Notes: generated by a model from the letters alone, not told the origin. A stretch of DNA of 34,081 nt from Intestinibacillus sp964580155 (GCA_964580155.1 CAZOJP010000023.1:1-34081), one strand, 5' to 3'; shown: positions 7,211 through 15,042, counted from the stretch's first letter. Numbers and translations: made by a program.

Positions 7211-7519
7211 ATGAAAAAATTTCTTTCACTGGTGATGGCGTGTGCTTTGACCGCGTCACTGCTGGCGGGCTGCGGCACGAAAAATAATGCGCCGATGGAC
7301 GACGTCAACACACCGGCATCCGACAGTAACGGTGCGACCGGTGACACCGTCACCGGTGACGGCAATATTATGACGGACGGCGACACCAATACGGCCACAC
7401 CGTCTGTTCCCAATGACGATGTCGTTGGCAGCGATGTCCCGGGCGTGCCCGATGCGACAACGGACAATGATGCGGTCACAACGCCCCCGGTCACAAGCGT
7501 GCCCAACGCGAAACCGTAA
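7211..7519 (+). CDS. Small Asp/Thr/Val-rich lipoprotein of unknown function
   Basis: The 102-residue product has a clear lipoprotein signal, MKKF then a hydrophobic stretch ending in LAGC with Cys21. The rest, about 80 residues, is low-complexity and acidic: Asp, Thr, Asn, Pro, Val and Gly dominate, with repeated GD/TGD and VP/PD units and no predicted fold. It looks like a flexible surface-tethered tail rather than an enzyme. It lies 50 bases after the Gx transporter with no clear own promoter, so co-transcription with the apbE unit is likely. It lacks a full ApbE flavinylation motif (the nearest, SNGAT, has Asn where Ser/Thr is expected). Its ribosome site is buried in a hairpin. Confidence 0.8.
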   Translation: MKKFLSLVMACALTASLLAGCGTKNNAPMDDVNTPASDSNGATGDTVTGDGNIMTDGDTNTATPSVPNDDVVGSDVPGVPDATTDNDAVTTPPVTSVPNAKP

Positions 7520-7524
7520 CAAAG

Positions 7525-7558
7525 AAAAGCGTCTGAAAGTTCCCTTTCAGACGCTTTT
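7525..7558. terminator. Bidirectional terminator between the lipoprotein and DUF1015 genes
   Basis: A 15-bp perfect stem (7525-7539 with 7544-7558) with a TTCC loop begins with AAAA and ends with TTTTT, so it can stop transcripts from both converging genes. Confidence 0.92.
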
Positions 7559-7561
7559 TCT

Positions 7562-8866
7562 TTATTTTATGATGCTCTTTACTTCCATGTAGTAGCGCTT
7601 TTCGTGTGCCTCGCCCATGGAGAAGGTCTTGCGCGGCAGCACCCCATCGATAACGACGCCGCGGAACAGATCGTTCTTTTCGATATCGGGCAGCAGGAAG
7701 CCCATGTTGCCTGCCTTAGTGCCGAGCGACTCAACCACCTCTTCGCCGTGGATGTAGTCGATTTTCGCCTGCGGATGCGCGTCCAGATACGCATCGAGGA
7801 AGGCTTGCAGCGACGCAAGCGGCAGCGCATAGGGGGAGCCCTCGACCGTAAGTACACCGCGCTTGTTTTCTGCGAAGAAGGGGAATGCCTGCGCCCCCGC
7901 CGGTGCGCGATCCGTGATCGCCGCCTTACAGCCGAGCTGCGTAAAATACGCGGTCGCGGCGGTTAGCAGCTCGTCCGCATCGACACCGAACATCACGCGG
8001 TGGATAGGCTCGATCATCAGGCTCTCGTCGTGCACGTTGACAACCTCGACCAGCGCAAAGCGCGCGGGATGATCGGCGTGCTCCGCAACAGGCAGCGTCT
8101 TCTTCAGGTCGTCCCAATAGGCCTTCGCGGTCGCCATCGAGTGGTTGCCGTCGCCCACCGCGAAAGGCAGCAGCGCGAGATCCTCGGTCAGCGCATACTT
8201 GCTGTTGAAGGCTTCGCGGTCGCACAGCGCCTCGAGCGCGGCTTCAATCGCGTCGGTCTGCGCGCCCTGCGGAATAAACCAGCCCGTAATATGTCCGCCG
8301 TCCAGCATGAGATCGGTGTCGTAGGCCTTTTGCAGCTGCTCGGTTTGCGCGAACAGCGGCTCGATGATGGCGCGTGCGGGATCGTCGATGAGCAGCATGA
8401 TGTGCGGCAGCTCGACGGACGCACCCTGGCGCACCTTGAGACGGGGCGGGATGCGCTCGACGACGGTTTTCTCGGTCGGGCGGATGAGCGACTGCGAGCC
8501 GGGCTTGTATTCATACGCTTCAAGATCGACCGCAAGCATCAGGCCGCGGCGCGGACTCGTGCCGCCCGACCAGCGCTCCGTCAGGATCATGCCGGCAGGC
8601 AGCTCGACCAGCGTCCCCTCCGCGAGGTAGCGCTCCATCGTGCTGTGGATGTCCGCGATGCGCGTATCCACGTCCGCGTCCTCCAGATAGATTTCGGGCA
8701 GCGTCACGCGCAGCGCAGACGGTGCGTCGCCGACGAGTGCATCGGCACGCGCCCAGTAATCGGGCTGTGAGGTGTACTGATCGCAGGCGACGACCGCCCA
8801 TTTTGATAGATCGGTGCCGCTTTTGGGCAGCAGAATGTGGGGCACACGGGTGCAGCGATTGGACAT
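7562..8866 (-). CDS. DUF1015 family protein
   Basis: A 434-residue cytoplasmic protein starting at ATG 8866, with TGGAGGG (8880-8874) seven bases upstream. It opens MSNRCTRVPHILLPKSGTDL, then AVVACDQYTSQPDYW, both typical of DUF1015 proteins; further conserved-looking segments are LDGGHITGWFIPQG and FAVGDGNHSMATAKAYWDD, the latter with a GDGNHS motif likely to be at the active site. The family's reaction is not established. Relatives are often found next to serine biosynthesis genes (serA, serC), but none is in this window. It stands alone between two terminators or promoters, with its own promoter and a leader containing hairpins. A leftward extension of the frame past 8866 would run through the leader and is rejected. 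Confidence 0.88.
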   Translation of the reverse strand: MSNRCTRVPHILLPKSGTDLSKWAVVACDQYTSQPDYWARADALVGDAPSALRVTLPEIYLEDADVDTRIADIHSTMERYLAEGTLVELPAGMILTERWSGGTSPRRGLMLAVDLEAYEYKPGSQSLIRPTEKTVVERIPPRLKVRQGASVELPHIMLLIDDPARAIIEPLFAQTEQLQKAYDTDLMLDGGHITGWFIPQGAQTDAIEAALEALCDREAFNSKYALTEDLALLPFAVGDGNHSMATAKAYWDDLKKTLPVAEHADHPARFALVEVVNVHDESLMIEPIHRVMFGVDADELLTAATAYFTQLGCKAAITDRAPAGAQAFPFFAENKRGVLTVEGSPYALPLASLQAFLDAYLDAHPQAKIDYIHGEEVVESLGTKAGNMGFLLPDIEKNDLFRGVVIDGVLPRKTFSMGEAHEKRYYMEVKSIIK

Positions 8867-8899
8867 AAGAATTCCCTCCATCGATTGTGACGTATTCTC

Positions 8900-8968
8900 A
8901 AAAAGCGCCGTGCCATTGGGCGCGTGCGAATTGCAAGAACCTGCAACGCGGTGCGGCGCAGGGCACCG
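8900..8968 (-). promoter_or_regulatory. Possible structured leader of the DUF1015 gene
   Basis: The 125-base leader holds three hairpins on the minus strand: CGGTGC/GCACCG (8968-8949), TTGCA/TGCAA (8946-8931) and GCGCC/GGCGC (8923-8905). The last is followed by five Ts (8904-8900), so it could act as a weak terminator. The word GCACCGCG recalls a T-box, but the surrounding T-box elements are missing. Confidence 0.35.
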
Positions 8969-8995
8969 ATGCCTTCGCGCTGCGGTATTATCACT

Positions 8996-9025
8996 AGTAT
9001 AACAGAAAAAAACGTCGAAGTACAA
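8996..9025 (-). promoter_or_regulatory. Promoter of the DUF1015 gene
   Basis: On the minus strand TTGTAC (9025-9020) and TATACT (9001-8996) are 18 bases apart. This is the best sigma-A match upstream of the gene. Confidence 0.7.
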
Positions 9026-9200
9026 CCGCATCCGCGCATTTCATTGCATATAAAAAAGCGAAGGCGCATGGCGCGCACCCCCTCCAAAATCCTCCCATTT
9101 TCCACATCAATTGCTTGTAATATTCGTTTTTTTTACGCACACAATACTAACAGCAAAACCCCACAGAGAAAAAACAAACAAACAAAGGAGAGTAAAGATT

Positions 9201-9419
9201 ATGGCGAACTCGAATAAAAGCGGTAGCAATCAGGTAGTGGTCCCCGAGGCACGCGCGGCAATGGATCGCTTCAAGATGGAAGCGGCACAGGAAGTCGGCG
9301 TCAACCTGAAGGAAGGCTATAACGGCGATCTGTCCTCTCGTGAGGCCGGTTCTGTCGGCGGTCAGATGGTCAAAAAGATGATCGAATCCTACGAACAGGG
9401 TCTGGCTGCACGCGGCTAA
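9201..9419 (+). CDS. Alpha/beta-type small acid-soluble spore protein
   Basis: The 72-residue protein coats DNA in the dormant spore and is degraded at germination by the GPR protease. It shows both family halves: ARAAMDRFKMEAAQEVGV, containing the likely protease site, and GDLSSREAGSVGGQMVKKMI near the end. AAAGGAG at 9184-9190 precedes ATG 9201. It shows that the organism makes endospores. Expression should depend on a forespore sigma factor (sigma-G); a possible -10, AATACTA (9143-9149), resembles the sigma-G consensus but I find no good -35, so I do not call the promoter. A strong terminator follows at 9455-9493, making it a single-gene unit. Confidence 0.95.
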   Translation: MANSNKSGSNQVVVPEARAAMDRFKMEAAQEVGVNLKEGYNGDLSSREAGSVGGQMVKKMIESYEQGLAARG

Positions 9420-9454
9420 TCCGCTGCGCAAACGGGCTTGACCCGATAAAAGAG

Positions 9455-9493
9455 AAGACCGTTCAAAGCCTGCCGGTTTTGAACGGTCTTTTT
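9455..9493 (+). terminator. Terminator of the SASP gene
   Basis: A 13-bp stem (9455-9467 with 9478-9490) is followed by TTTTTCTCTT. Confidence 0.92.
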
Positions 9494-9496
9494 CTC

Positions 9497-9525
9497 TTGT
9501 AATTTGCCAGGAAACTACCTATACT
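9497..9525 (+). promoter_or_regulatory. Promoter of the uracil-DNA glycosylase-family gene
   Basis: TTGTAA (9497-9502) and TATACT (9520-9525) are separated by 17 bases, just after the SASP terminator. Confidence 0.75.
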
Positions 9526-9563
9526 ATACACAACGAAAATCGCGCTATCAGCAGGAGGAAACG

Positions 9564-10142
9564 ATGGATATATTCGAAACTATAACGCAAGAAATGATGG
9601 CCGATCCCATGAATCAAGCGTACACGGCAGCGGGAATACCGCCGCTTTTTAAAGCTTCTGCAGGCGCACGCATTGCCATCGTCGGACAAGCGCCGGGGCG
9701 CAAAGCGCAGGAAACGCAGCTTTTTTGGAATGATTTGAGCGGCGATCGGCTGCGAGACTGGATGGGTGTGTCTCGCGACGTGTTTTACAGCACGGCTCGC
9801 ATCGCCCATTTGCCGATGGATTTTTATTATCCGGGCAAGGCGAAAACGGGCGACGCACCGCCGCGAAAAGGCTTTGCGGAGAAATGGCATCCGCGCCTGC
9901 TGGACGAGATGCCGAACCTCGAAACCGTGATTCTGATCGGCAGCTATGCGCAAAAGCATTATCTCGATAAAAGATGCGGCAAAAGCTTAACCGACACGGT
10001 GCGAAACTTTCGGGACTATCTGCCCGAATTTTTTCCGCTGGTGCACCCGTCTCCGCTCAATCTCGGCTGGCTCAAGCACAATCCGTGGTTTGAGCAGGAC
10101 GTTCTGCCGGTTTTAAAAGAGATCGTGGCAAAAAACCTGTGA
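9564..10142 (+). CDS. Uracil-DNA glycosylase family protein
   Basis: A 192-residue cytoplasmic protein of the uracil-DNA glycosylase superfamily, which removes uracil or related damaged bases from DNA. Motif 1 is GQAPGRKAQETQ at about residues 40-51, in place of the GQDPYH of classical Ung; motif 2 is HPSPLN near residue 160. The protein therefore belongs to the COG1573-like branch rather than to UngA. The start at ATG 9564 is chosen because AGGAGG (9553-9558) lies 5 bases upstream; the longer frame from 9504 would overlap the promoter. No iron-sulphur cysteine set of family 4 enzymes is visible. Its precise base specificity cannot be told from the sequence. It is transcribed alone and ends in a convergent terminator. 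Confidence 0.87.
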   Translation: MDIFETITQEMMADPMNQAYTAAGIPPLFKASAGARIAIVGQAPGRKAQETQLFWNDLSGDRLRDWMGVSRDVFYSTARIAHLPMDFYYPGKAKTGDAPPRKGFAEKWHPRLLDEMPNLETVILIGSYAQKHYLDKRCGKSLTDTVRNFRDYLPEFFPLVHPSPLNLGWLKHNPWFEQDVLPVLKEIVAKNL

Positions 10143-10145
10143 AAA

Positions 10146-10181
10146 AGTGCCGTTCGCGCATATTTTGACGCGAACGGCACT
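10146..10181. terminator. Convergent terminator between the UDG-family gene and the lipoprotein
   Basis: A 13-bp perfect stem (10146-10158 with 10169-10181). On the minus strand it is followed by TTTTTC, a good terminator for the lipoprotein; on the plus strand only GCTTTAT follows, so it is weaker there. Confidence 0.8.
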
Positions 10182-10184
10182 GCT

Positions 10185-10763
10185 TTATACTGCGGTTGGG
10201 GCGATGATGGTGTCAAGCTCCGCCTGCGCCGCCTGCGCATCCGCCGCAGGATAGGAATAATCGATGCATACAAGCCAGCCGTCGACCTCGCGCACAAGGC
10301 CGTATTCCTGCATGCGTGTGCCCTCGTTTTCGCTCTCGGAAATCAGGGTTTGGAAGGAGAAGTCGCCAATCGCACGCTCCTCAATCTCTCCGATCGTGTC
10401 GCGCATCGCGCGCTCCTCCATTTGCTTTGCGGCCGTCTCCAGATACTCCTTGGCGCCGAACTTCTTGACCGGCACGACAAAGCAGGTCAAAACCTGCTGC
10501 GCGTCCTCGTCCTTTGCCACAAAGCGATAGAAATTCGCGGCATCCGTGCCGTAGGTCTTGCTGTCAAGCTGATCGCCCGTCAGCATGGTAAAGCGTTCGG
10601 GCAGCACGAGCTTCATGCCGATTGACTGCATCAGGTAGGTGTTGCCCGCAAGCGTGCCCTCGACTTTGCGCGGCGCATCGACTCCCTTACCGCCGCATGC
10701 GGTGAGCAGCACGCCGAGCATGCTCAGCAGCAGCACGGCGAGAATCCTCTTTTTTGCCTTCAT
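10185..10763 (-). CDS. Lipoprotein of unknown function
   Basis: The start at ATG 10763 follows AAGGAGA (10777-10771) and opens a textbook lipoprotein signal, MKAKKR with a long hydrophobic core and lipobox LTAC, Cys23. The 192-residue product then has about 165 extracytoplasmic residues with alternating hydrophobic strands, for example MKLVLPERFTML and GWLVCIDYSYP, suggesting a compact alpha/beta fold. I recognise no named domain. It lies 53 bases after ymdB on the same strand and may be the last gene of the glmU-prs-ymdB series, with a strong terminator after it. A longer frame to 10859 would run into ymdB and lose the signal peptide. Confidence 0.85.
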   Translation of the reverse strand: MKAKKRILAVLLLSMLGVLLTACGGKGVDAPRKVEGTLAGNTYLMQSIGMKLVLPERFTMLTGDQLDSKTYGTDAANFYRFVAKDEDAQQVLTCFVVPVKKFGAKEYLETAAKQMEERAMRDTIGEIEERAIGDFSFQTLISESENEGTRMQEYGLVREVDGWLVCIDYSYPAADAQAAQAELDTIIAPTAV

Positions 10764-10816
10764 ATGGTTTTCTCCTTCATCGCGGAATCTATCAGGCCTG
10801 CAAGGGCTGAGCATGC

Positions 10817-11596
10817 TCAGTCCTTGGTTTTTTCCAGAATGCGCGTGACCGATTGGCACTTGCCGTCGCGTCCGATGTCAAACAGCGCACCGGACAGCAC
10901 GCAAGGCCCTTCCGCCGGACGGAAATATTCGGTCAGATCGCCGCGAAACATCGCGATCGACTGCGCAGGCTCGACCCCGAGCACGGACTCCCACGGGCCG
11001 GTCATGCCGATATCCGTGATGTAGCCCGTGCCCTGCGGCAAAATGCGCTCGTCCGCCGTCTGCACATGCGTGTGTGTGCCCCAGACCGCCGCGCAGCGCC
11101 CGTCCAGATGATACCCCATCGCGAGCTTTTCGCTCGTCGCGCCCGCATGGATTTCGCACAGCGCAATATCGTATTCCGCTTTTTGCGCGCGCAGGATGCT
11201 GTCCGCCGCAAGGAACGGATTGTCCGGCCCAAATGCCATTTCGCACCGCCCGATGAGGTTCATTACGAGTACGCGCCCCGCGCGCGTATCGTAGATGCCC
11301 CAGCCCTCGCCGGGCGCTTGCGGCGCAAGGTTTGCCGGGCGCAGCGCGTCCGGATGGTCCTCCAGCCACGGCACGATCTGGCGCTTGCCCCATACATGGT
11401 TGCCCAGCGTGATGACATCCGCGCCTGCGGCAAAAATCTCGTCGCCCTGCTGCGGCGTCATGCCGACCATTGCCGCGTTTTCGCCGTTTACAATGGTGAA
11501 ATCCGCGCCCAGTGTGCGCTGCAGCACGCGCAGCCGGCGCGAAAGAAGATCCAGACCGGGTGCGCCGACAACGTCGCCGATACATAATAGCTTCAT
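10817..11596 (-). CDS. ymdB: YmdB-type metallophosphoesterase (TIGR00282 family)
   Basis: A 259-residue cytoplasmic phosphodiesterase of the YmdB family; the Bacillus subtilis member hydrolyses cyclic nucleotides and affects biofilm and sporulation decisions. The metal-binding blocks are all there: GDVVG (residues 7-11), NGENA, TLGNHVW, IHAGATSEK and GTHTHVQTAD, followed by TDIGMTGP. GGAGGAAC lies just before ATG 11596. In many Firmicutes ymdB sits beside rny; here rny is 16 kb away at 27427, and ymdB instead follows glmU and prs, from which a GC-rich hairpin separates it. The neighbour downstream is a lipoprotein of unknown role. Confidence 0.93.
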   Translation of the reverse strand: MKLLCIGDVVGAPGLDLLSRRLRVLQRTLGADFTIVNGENAAMVGMTPQQGDEIFAAGADVITLGNHVWGKRQIVPWLEDHPDALRPANLAPQAPGEGWGIYDTRAGRVLVMNLIGRCEMAFGPDNPFLAADSILRAQKAEYDIALCEIHAGATSEKLAMGYHLDGRCAAVWGTHTHVQTADERILPQGTGYITDIGMTGPWESVLGVEPAQSIAMFRGDLTEYFRPAEGPCVLSGALFDIGRDGKCQSVTRILEKTKD

Positions 11597-11619
11597 GGCG
11601 TTCCTCCGACAGATAAACG

Positions 11620-11645
11620 CAGGGGCGGGTGAATGCCCGCCCCTG
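11620..11645 (-). terminator. GC-rich hairpin between prs and ymdB
   Basis: A 10-bp stem, CAGGGGCGGG (11620-11629) with its exact complement (11636-11645), lies 37 bases after the prs stop. The following minus-strand bases CGTTTATC give only a poor T-run, so it may be a partial terminator or an RNA-stabilising hairpin. Confidence 0.5.
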
Positions 11646-11682
11646 TCGTATTTGCTTTATAAATGAAGTGCCTGGGGATGAA

Positions 11683-12642
11683 TCAGTCGAACAGCGGCGA
11701 CACAGAGACCTCCTCATAGATGCGCGCAATCGCCTCGGTGAAGACCGGCGCAACAGGCAGCACATTGATTTTGTCAATCTGCTTGTCCTGCGGCAGGGCG
11801 ATGGTGTCAAGCAGCGTCAGCTCACGGATCGGGCTGCTTGCGATGCGCTCGATTGCGGGGCCGGACAGCACGCCGTGCGTTGCGCAGGCATAGATTTCGG
11901 TGGCGCCGCCCTTTTCGAGCAGGGCATTCGCCGCGTGCACGAGCGTGCCCGCCGTGTCGATGAGGTCGTCAACCAGAATGACCTTTTTGCCGCGCACGTC
12001 GCCGATGATGTTCATCACCTCGGATACGTTCGCCTTGGGGCGGCGCTTGTCGATGATTGCGAGCGGCAGATCCAGCTTTTCGGTGAATTTTCTTGCACGG
12101 GATACCGAGCCGAGGTCGGGCGACACCACGACGACATCGTCGCGGCCGCAGCCGAACTTGCCCGCAATATGGGGGATGAGCACCGAGGTGCCCAGCATGT
12201 TATCCACAGGGATATTGAAAAAGCCCTGAATCTGGGATGCGTGCAGGTCCATCGTCAGCACACGGTCCGCACCCGCGGTCGTGATGAGGTCTGCCACGAG
12301 CTTGGAGGAGATCGGGTCGCGCGCCTTGCTCTTACGATCCTGACGGGCATAGCCGAAATACGGGATGACCGCGGTGATGCGGCCTGCGGAGGCACGCTTG
12401 CACGCGTCGATCATGATGAGCAGCTCCATCAGGTGATTGTTGACCGGCTCACAGGTCGACTGGATGAGGAACACATCCGAACCGCGCACGGACTCCCCCA
12501 TCGAGACCGAAATCTCGCCGTCGGAAAAGGTGCCGACCGTTGCCTTGCCGAGCGGCAGACCCAGTGCCGATGCAATCTGCATCGCCAGTGCCGGATGTGC
12601 GTTGCCTGAGAAAATCTTGATGTTCTTTCCGTGAGAAATCAT
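11683..12642 (-). CDS. prs: Ribose-phosphate pyrophosphokinase (PRPP synthetase)
   Basis: Prs makes phosphoribosyl pyrophosphate from ribose 5-phosphate and ATP, the entry to nucleotide, histidine and NAD synthesis. The 319-residue protein has the class I features: FSDGEISVSMGESVRG, PYFGYARQDRKSKAR with the flexible loop, DLHASQIQGFF and the PRPP-binding DDLIDTAGTL. I start it at ATG 12642, giving the usual length; an AGGGGG run (12660-12655) lies 11-12 bases upstream. An in-frame start 24 bases earlier overlaps that site. It follows glmU by 46 bases on the same strand, the conserved glmU-prs pair of Firmicutes, linking PRPP and amino-sugar supply. Confidence 0.97.
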   Translation of the reverse strand: MISHGKNIKIFSGNAHPALAMQIASALGLPLGKATVGTFSDGEISVSMGESVRGSDVFLIQSTCEPVNNHLMELLIMIDACKRASAGRITAVIPYFGYARQDRKSKARDPISSKLVADLITTAGADRVLTMDLHASQIQGFFNIPVDNMLGTSVLIPHIAGKFGCGRDDVVVVSPDLGSVSRARKFTEKLDLPLAIIDKRRPKANVSEVMNIIGDVRGKKVILVDDLIDTAGTLVHAANALLEKGGATEIYACATHGVLSGPAIERIASSPIRELTLLDTIALPQDKQIDKINVLPVAPVFTEAIARIYEEVSVSPLFD

Positions 12643-12688
12643 GTCTTTCCATACCCCCTGCATCAATGTGCAATCTATTTTATTATAC

Positions 12689-13867
12689 TTATTCTGTGTC
12701 GGTCGAACCGTGGGACTGTCCGTGCGCCGCGCGGCGCTTGTCGTTCCAGCCCGGAATATCCTTCTGTCTTGCACGCGCGACGGTGAGTGCGCCTGCGGGC
12801 ACGTCGCTCGTCACGGTTGCACCGGCGGCGGTAAAGACGCGGTCGCCCAGCTTGACCGGCGCGACAAGGTTTGTGTTGCAGCCGATGAAGCAGTCGTCTC
12901 CGATGACGGTCTTGCTCTTCGTGTAGCCGTCGTAGTTGACAACGACGGTGCCGCAGCCGAAGTTGACACGCTCGCCCACCTCGGCATCGCCGAGATAGGT
13001 CAGGTGCGACACCTTGGTGCCGTTTCCGATTGTGGTTTTCTTCAGTTCGACGAAGTCGCCGATGCGGGTATGATCGCCGACGACGCAGCCCGGACGGATG
13101 TAGGCAAACGGTCCGACCGTGGCGTGCGCGCCGATTGCGGATTCGTAGATTTGGGAGGTGTTGACCGTCGTTCCGTCGCCGATGACAGCCTTATCCAAAA
13201 TGGTATTCGGACCGATAACGCAGCCCGTGCCGATGGTACAGCCTGCGTGCACGATTGTGCCGGGCAGGATGGTCGTCCCCGCGCCGATTTTTGCGTCCGG
13301 CGCGATATAGGTGGTGTCCGGTGCAAAAATCTTAACGCCGCGCGCGATATGTGCAAAGCAAATGCTTTCCGCGAGCTGCTTTTGCACGCAGTAGGCGTCC
13401 ATTCCGTCCACAATGGGTGCAATGTTGCCCTCGGCAAGCAGGGTGTGCTGCTCACCGCCGATGCGCGTTGCAAGCGCGTCAATGGTGTCAAACGGCCCGC
13501 GCAGCGCCGACGCATCGCACACGATTGCAAGCAGCGCGCCGCTCCTTCCCTTGCCGTAGCGTGCGCGCAGCAGCGCCGCATCGCCGCCCTTGCGGGCACG
13601 CAGCTCCAGCAGCTTTTGATAGCCGCGCTCGGTCAGCGCAGGTGAAGGCGCATCGATGACGAGCACATCGCCCGTCAGCTGCGCGCCGTCAAACTCCTGC
13701 GTGCCCTCCAGCAGAGGGGTCTCCGCCGCGCGTGCGTGATACACCGTGCCGCAGGCGGCGGGCAGCGCGTCCATCACCCACTGCGCTGCCGCGCGAAATA
13801 GCACCTCACGCGAAAATGCACTGATACCGTCCTCGTCGCGGCGCACGTCCAGTAAAATCGTGTTCAT
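12689..13867 (-). CDS. glmU: GlmU-like protein: intact acetyltransferase, degenerate uridyltransferase domain
   Basis: Bifunctional GlmU acetylates glucosamine 1-phosphate and then couples it to UTP, making UDP-GlcNAc for the cell wall. This protein has 392 residues, about 60 fewer than usual. The C-terminal left-handed beta-helix (about 185-375) is intact, with Arg258 in IRPG, Lys276/277, His288 and Tyr291 in HLTYLGDAEVG, and Asn311/Tyr312 in NYDG, the acetyltransferase active-site residues. The N-terminal 170 residues lack the LxxGxGTRM...PK nucleotide-binding loop and the NTGI region; a faint remnant, DVLVIDAPSP, resembles the GDVPL segment. ATG 13867 has GAAAGGAT upstream and a promoter just beyond, leaving no room for the missing part. 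It probably works as an acetyltransferase only (inference). It precedes prs. Confidence 0.85.
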   Translation of the reverse strand: MNTILLDVRRDEDGISAFSREVLFRAAAQWVMDALPAACGTVYHARAAETPLLEGTQEFDGAQLTGDVLVIDAPSPALTERGYQKLLELRARKGGDAALLRARYGKGRSGALLAIVCDASALRGPFDTIDALATRIGGEQHTLLAEGNIAPIVDGMDAYCVQKQLAESICFAHIARGVKIFAPDTTYIAPDAKIGAGTTILPGTIVHAGCTIGTGCVIGPNTILDKAVIGDGTTVNTSQIYESAIGAHATVGPFAYIRPGCVVGDHTRIGDFVELKKTTIGNGTKVSHLTYLGDAEVGERVNFGCGTVVVNYDGYTKSKTVIGDDCFIGCNTNLVAPVKLGDRVFTAAGATVTSDVPAGALTVARARQKDIPGWNDKRRAAHGQSHGSTDTE

Positions 13868-13924
13868 GCTTCAAAATCCTTTCGGCGCGGAATCTTGTCC
13901 GCGCATACGTTCTCATTCTTTCTT

Positions 13925-13930
13925 ATTATA
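13925..13930 (-). promoter_or_regulatory. Probable -10 element of the glmU-prs operon
   Basis: TATAAT on the minus strand lies 58 bases upstream of glmU. No strong -35 is placed 16-18 bases away (TGCTTT or ATGCTT), so the call rests on the -10 and position. Confidence 0.55.
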
Positions 13931-13982
13931 CTATACGGCGACAAAAAAAGCATCTATCAAAACAAGAAAATTTCTCCCCTGC

Positions 13983-14011
13983 TTGCACCCTGCCTTTTGA
14001 CACGATATAAT
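13983..14011 (+). promoter_or_regulatory. Sigma-A promoter of dnaD-dnaC
   Basis: TTGCAC (13983-13988) and TATAAT (14006-14011) have a 17-base spacer. A TTGACA within the spacer is the wrong distance from any -10. Confidence 0.8.
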
Positions 14012-14079
14012 AAAAACAGCGTATTTTGCATACTCTCACGATAACCCACCCGTTATTTTCTGTAAGGAGACCTATTTAT

Positions 14080-15042
14080 ATGTCTGATTTTTCGTCTCTG
14101 CCGCCGCTCTTGCGCACGGCGGACGATTTTTGTGTGCTGCGCGGCGACATCGCGGACAAGCTTCTGCGCTGCGGCGACGGTGACGGCGCGCTGCTGTACT
14201 TATATATCTTGCGGCGCGGCCGCAATTTTTCCGCGCAGACCGCGCAGCGTGAGCTTGGTTTTTCGTCCGAGCGATATGACCGCGCGCTGTTTACGCTCAG
14301 CCAGCTCTCCCTGCCGGAGGAGCAACCCGAAGCGCCGCGTGCCTCCGGCCGCGAAACGCCCGCATACCGCGCGGCAGAGCTGCGGCAGGCGCGCGGCGGC
14401 GATATGCGCTTCGCAGCGGTGTGCGACACGGCGGAGGCCGTGCTGTGCCGCACGCTGACCGAGGGGCAGCTGCGCACGCTCTTCACCGTATACGATCACC
14501 TCGGGCTGCCGGCGGATGTCATCATCGAGCTGCTCACCTACTTAAAGCGCGAAAAGGGCACGGTCAAGCGTTCGGACATCGAGCGCGAAGCGTGCCTGTG
14601 GGCGGACATGGGGCTGTTCACCGCACAGGATGCCGCGACCTATTTGTCGCGCCGCGATGCGGAAAAGCCGCTCATTCGCGCGATGCAGGAGGCGCTCGGC
14701 ATCGGCGGACGCGAACCGACCGACACCGAGACGCGCTACTTCACCGAATTTATCGCAAAGGGCTTTGCGCCCGACGCGGTTGCGCTCGCGGCGCATCGCA
14801 CCGAGCAGGCGCTGGGCAAATTCAGCTGGAATTATCTGCGCAAAATCATCGCTTCGTGGGACCAGAAGGGCATCCACACGGTGTCCGAAATCAGCGCGGT
14901 CGATCCCGCGCGCACACCGCGCGCCGAGCCCTCGCGCGCCGCGCAAGCCTCCGCGCCGCCTGCCGAGCCCGGCCGCATGGACGATTGGGAGGCGCAGTGG
15001 CTCGAAGAGGTCAAGCGCCGCCGCCGGAAGGAGGAGCCCTAA
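14080..15042 (+). CDS. dnaD: DnaD domain protein (primosome component)
   Basis: DnaD-family proteins remodel DNA and help load the replicative helicase in Firmicutes. The 320-residue product begins at ATG 14080, ten bases after AAGGAG. An N-terminal region of about 80 residues is followed by two helical DnaB_2/DnaD segments: about 110-185 (EGQLRTLFTVYDHLGLPADV) and about 215-285, ending in FSWNYLRKIIASWDQKGIHT, the YxxxI...W..GI pattern of the domain. A Pro/Ala/Arg-rich linker leads to a charged tail, RRRRKEE. The next gene, the helicase-loader-like ATPase, starts on the base after this stop, so the pair matches the dnaB-dnaI or dnaD-dnaC arrangement. The gene name follows the domain only. 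Confidence 0.88.
   Translation: MSDFSSLPPLLRTADDFCVLRGDIADKLLRCGDGDGALLYLYILRRGRNFSAQTAQRELGFSSERYDRALFTLSQLSLPEEQPEAPRASGRETPAYRAAELRQARGGDMRFAAVCDTAEAVLCRTLTEGQLRTLFTVYDHLGLPADVIIELLTYLKREKGTVKRSDIEREACLWADMGLFTAQDAATYLSRRDAEKPLIRAMQEALGIGGREPTDTETRYFTEFIAKGFAPDAVALAAHRTEQALGKFSWNYLRKIIASWDQKGIHTVSEISAVDPARTPRAEPSRAAQASAPPAEPGRMDDWEAQWLEEVKRRRRKEEP

Noticed and set aside
7310..7345. SNGAT in the small lipoprotein as an ApbE flavinylation site
   Set aside because: The target motif needs Ser or Thr before GAT and an Asp three residues earlier; here the position is Asn, so I do not claim it as a substrate.
8940..8960. GCACCGCG in the DUF1015 leader as a T-box
   Set aside because: The longer T-box signature and specifier-loop elements are absent, and the preceding bases do not match.
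9117..9149. Sigma-G promoter of the SASP gene
   Set aside because: AATACTA resembles the -10, but no matching -35 lies 16-18 bases upstream, so I did not list it as a promoter.
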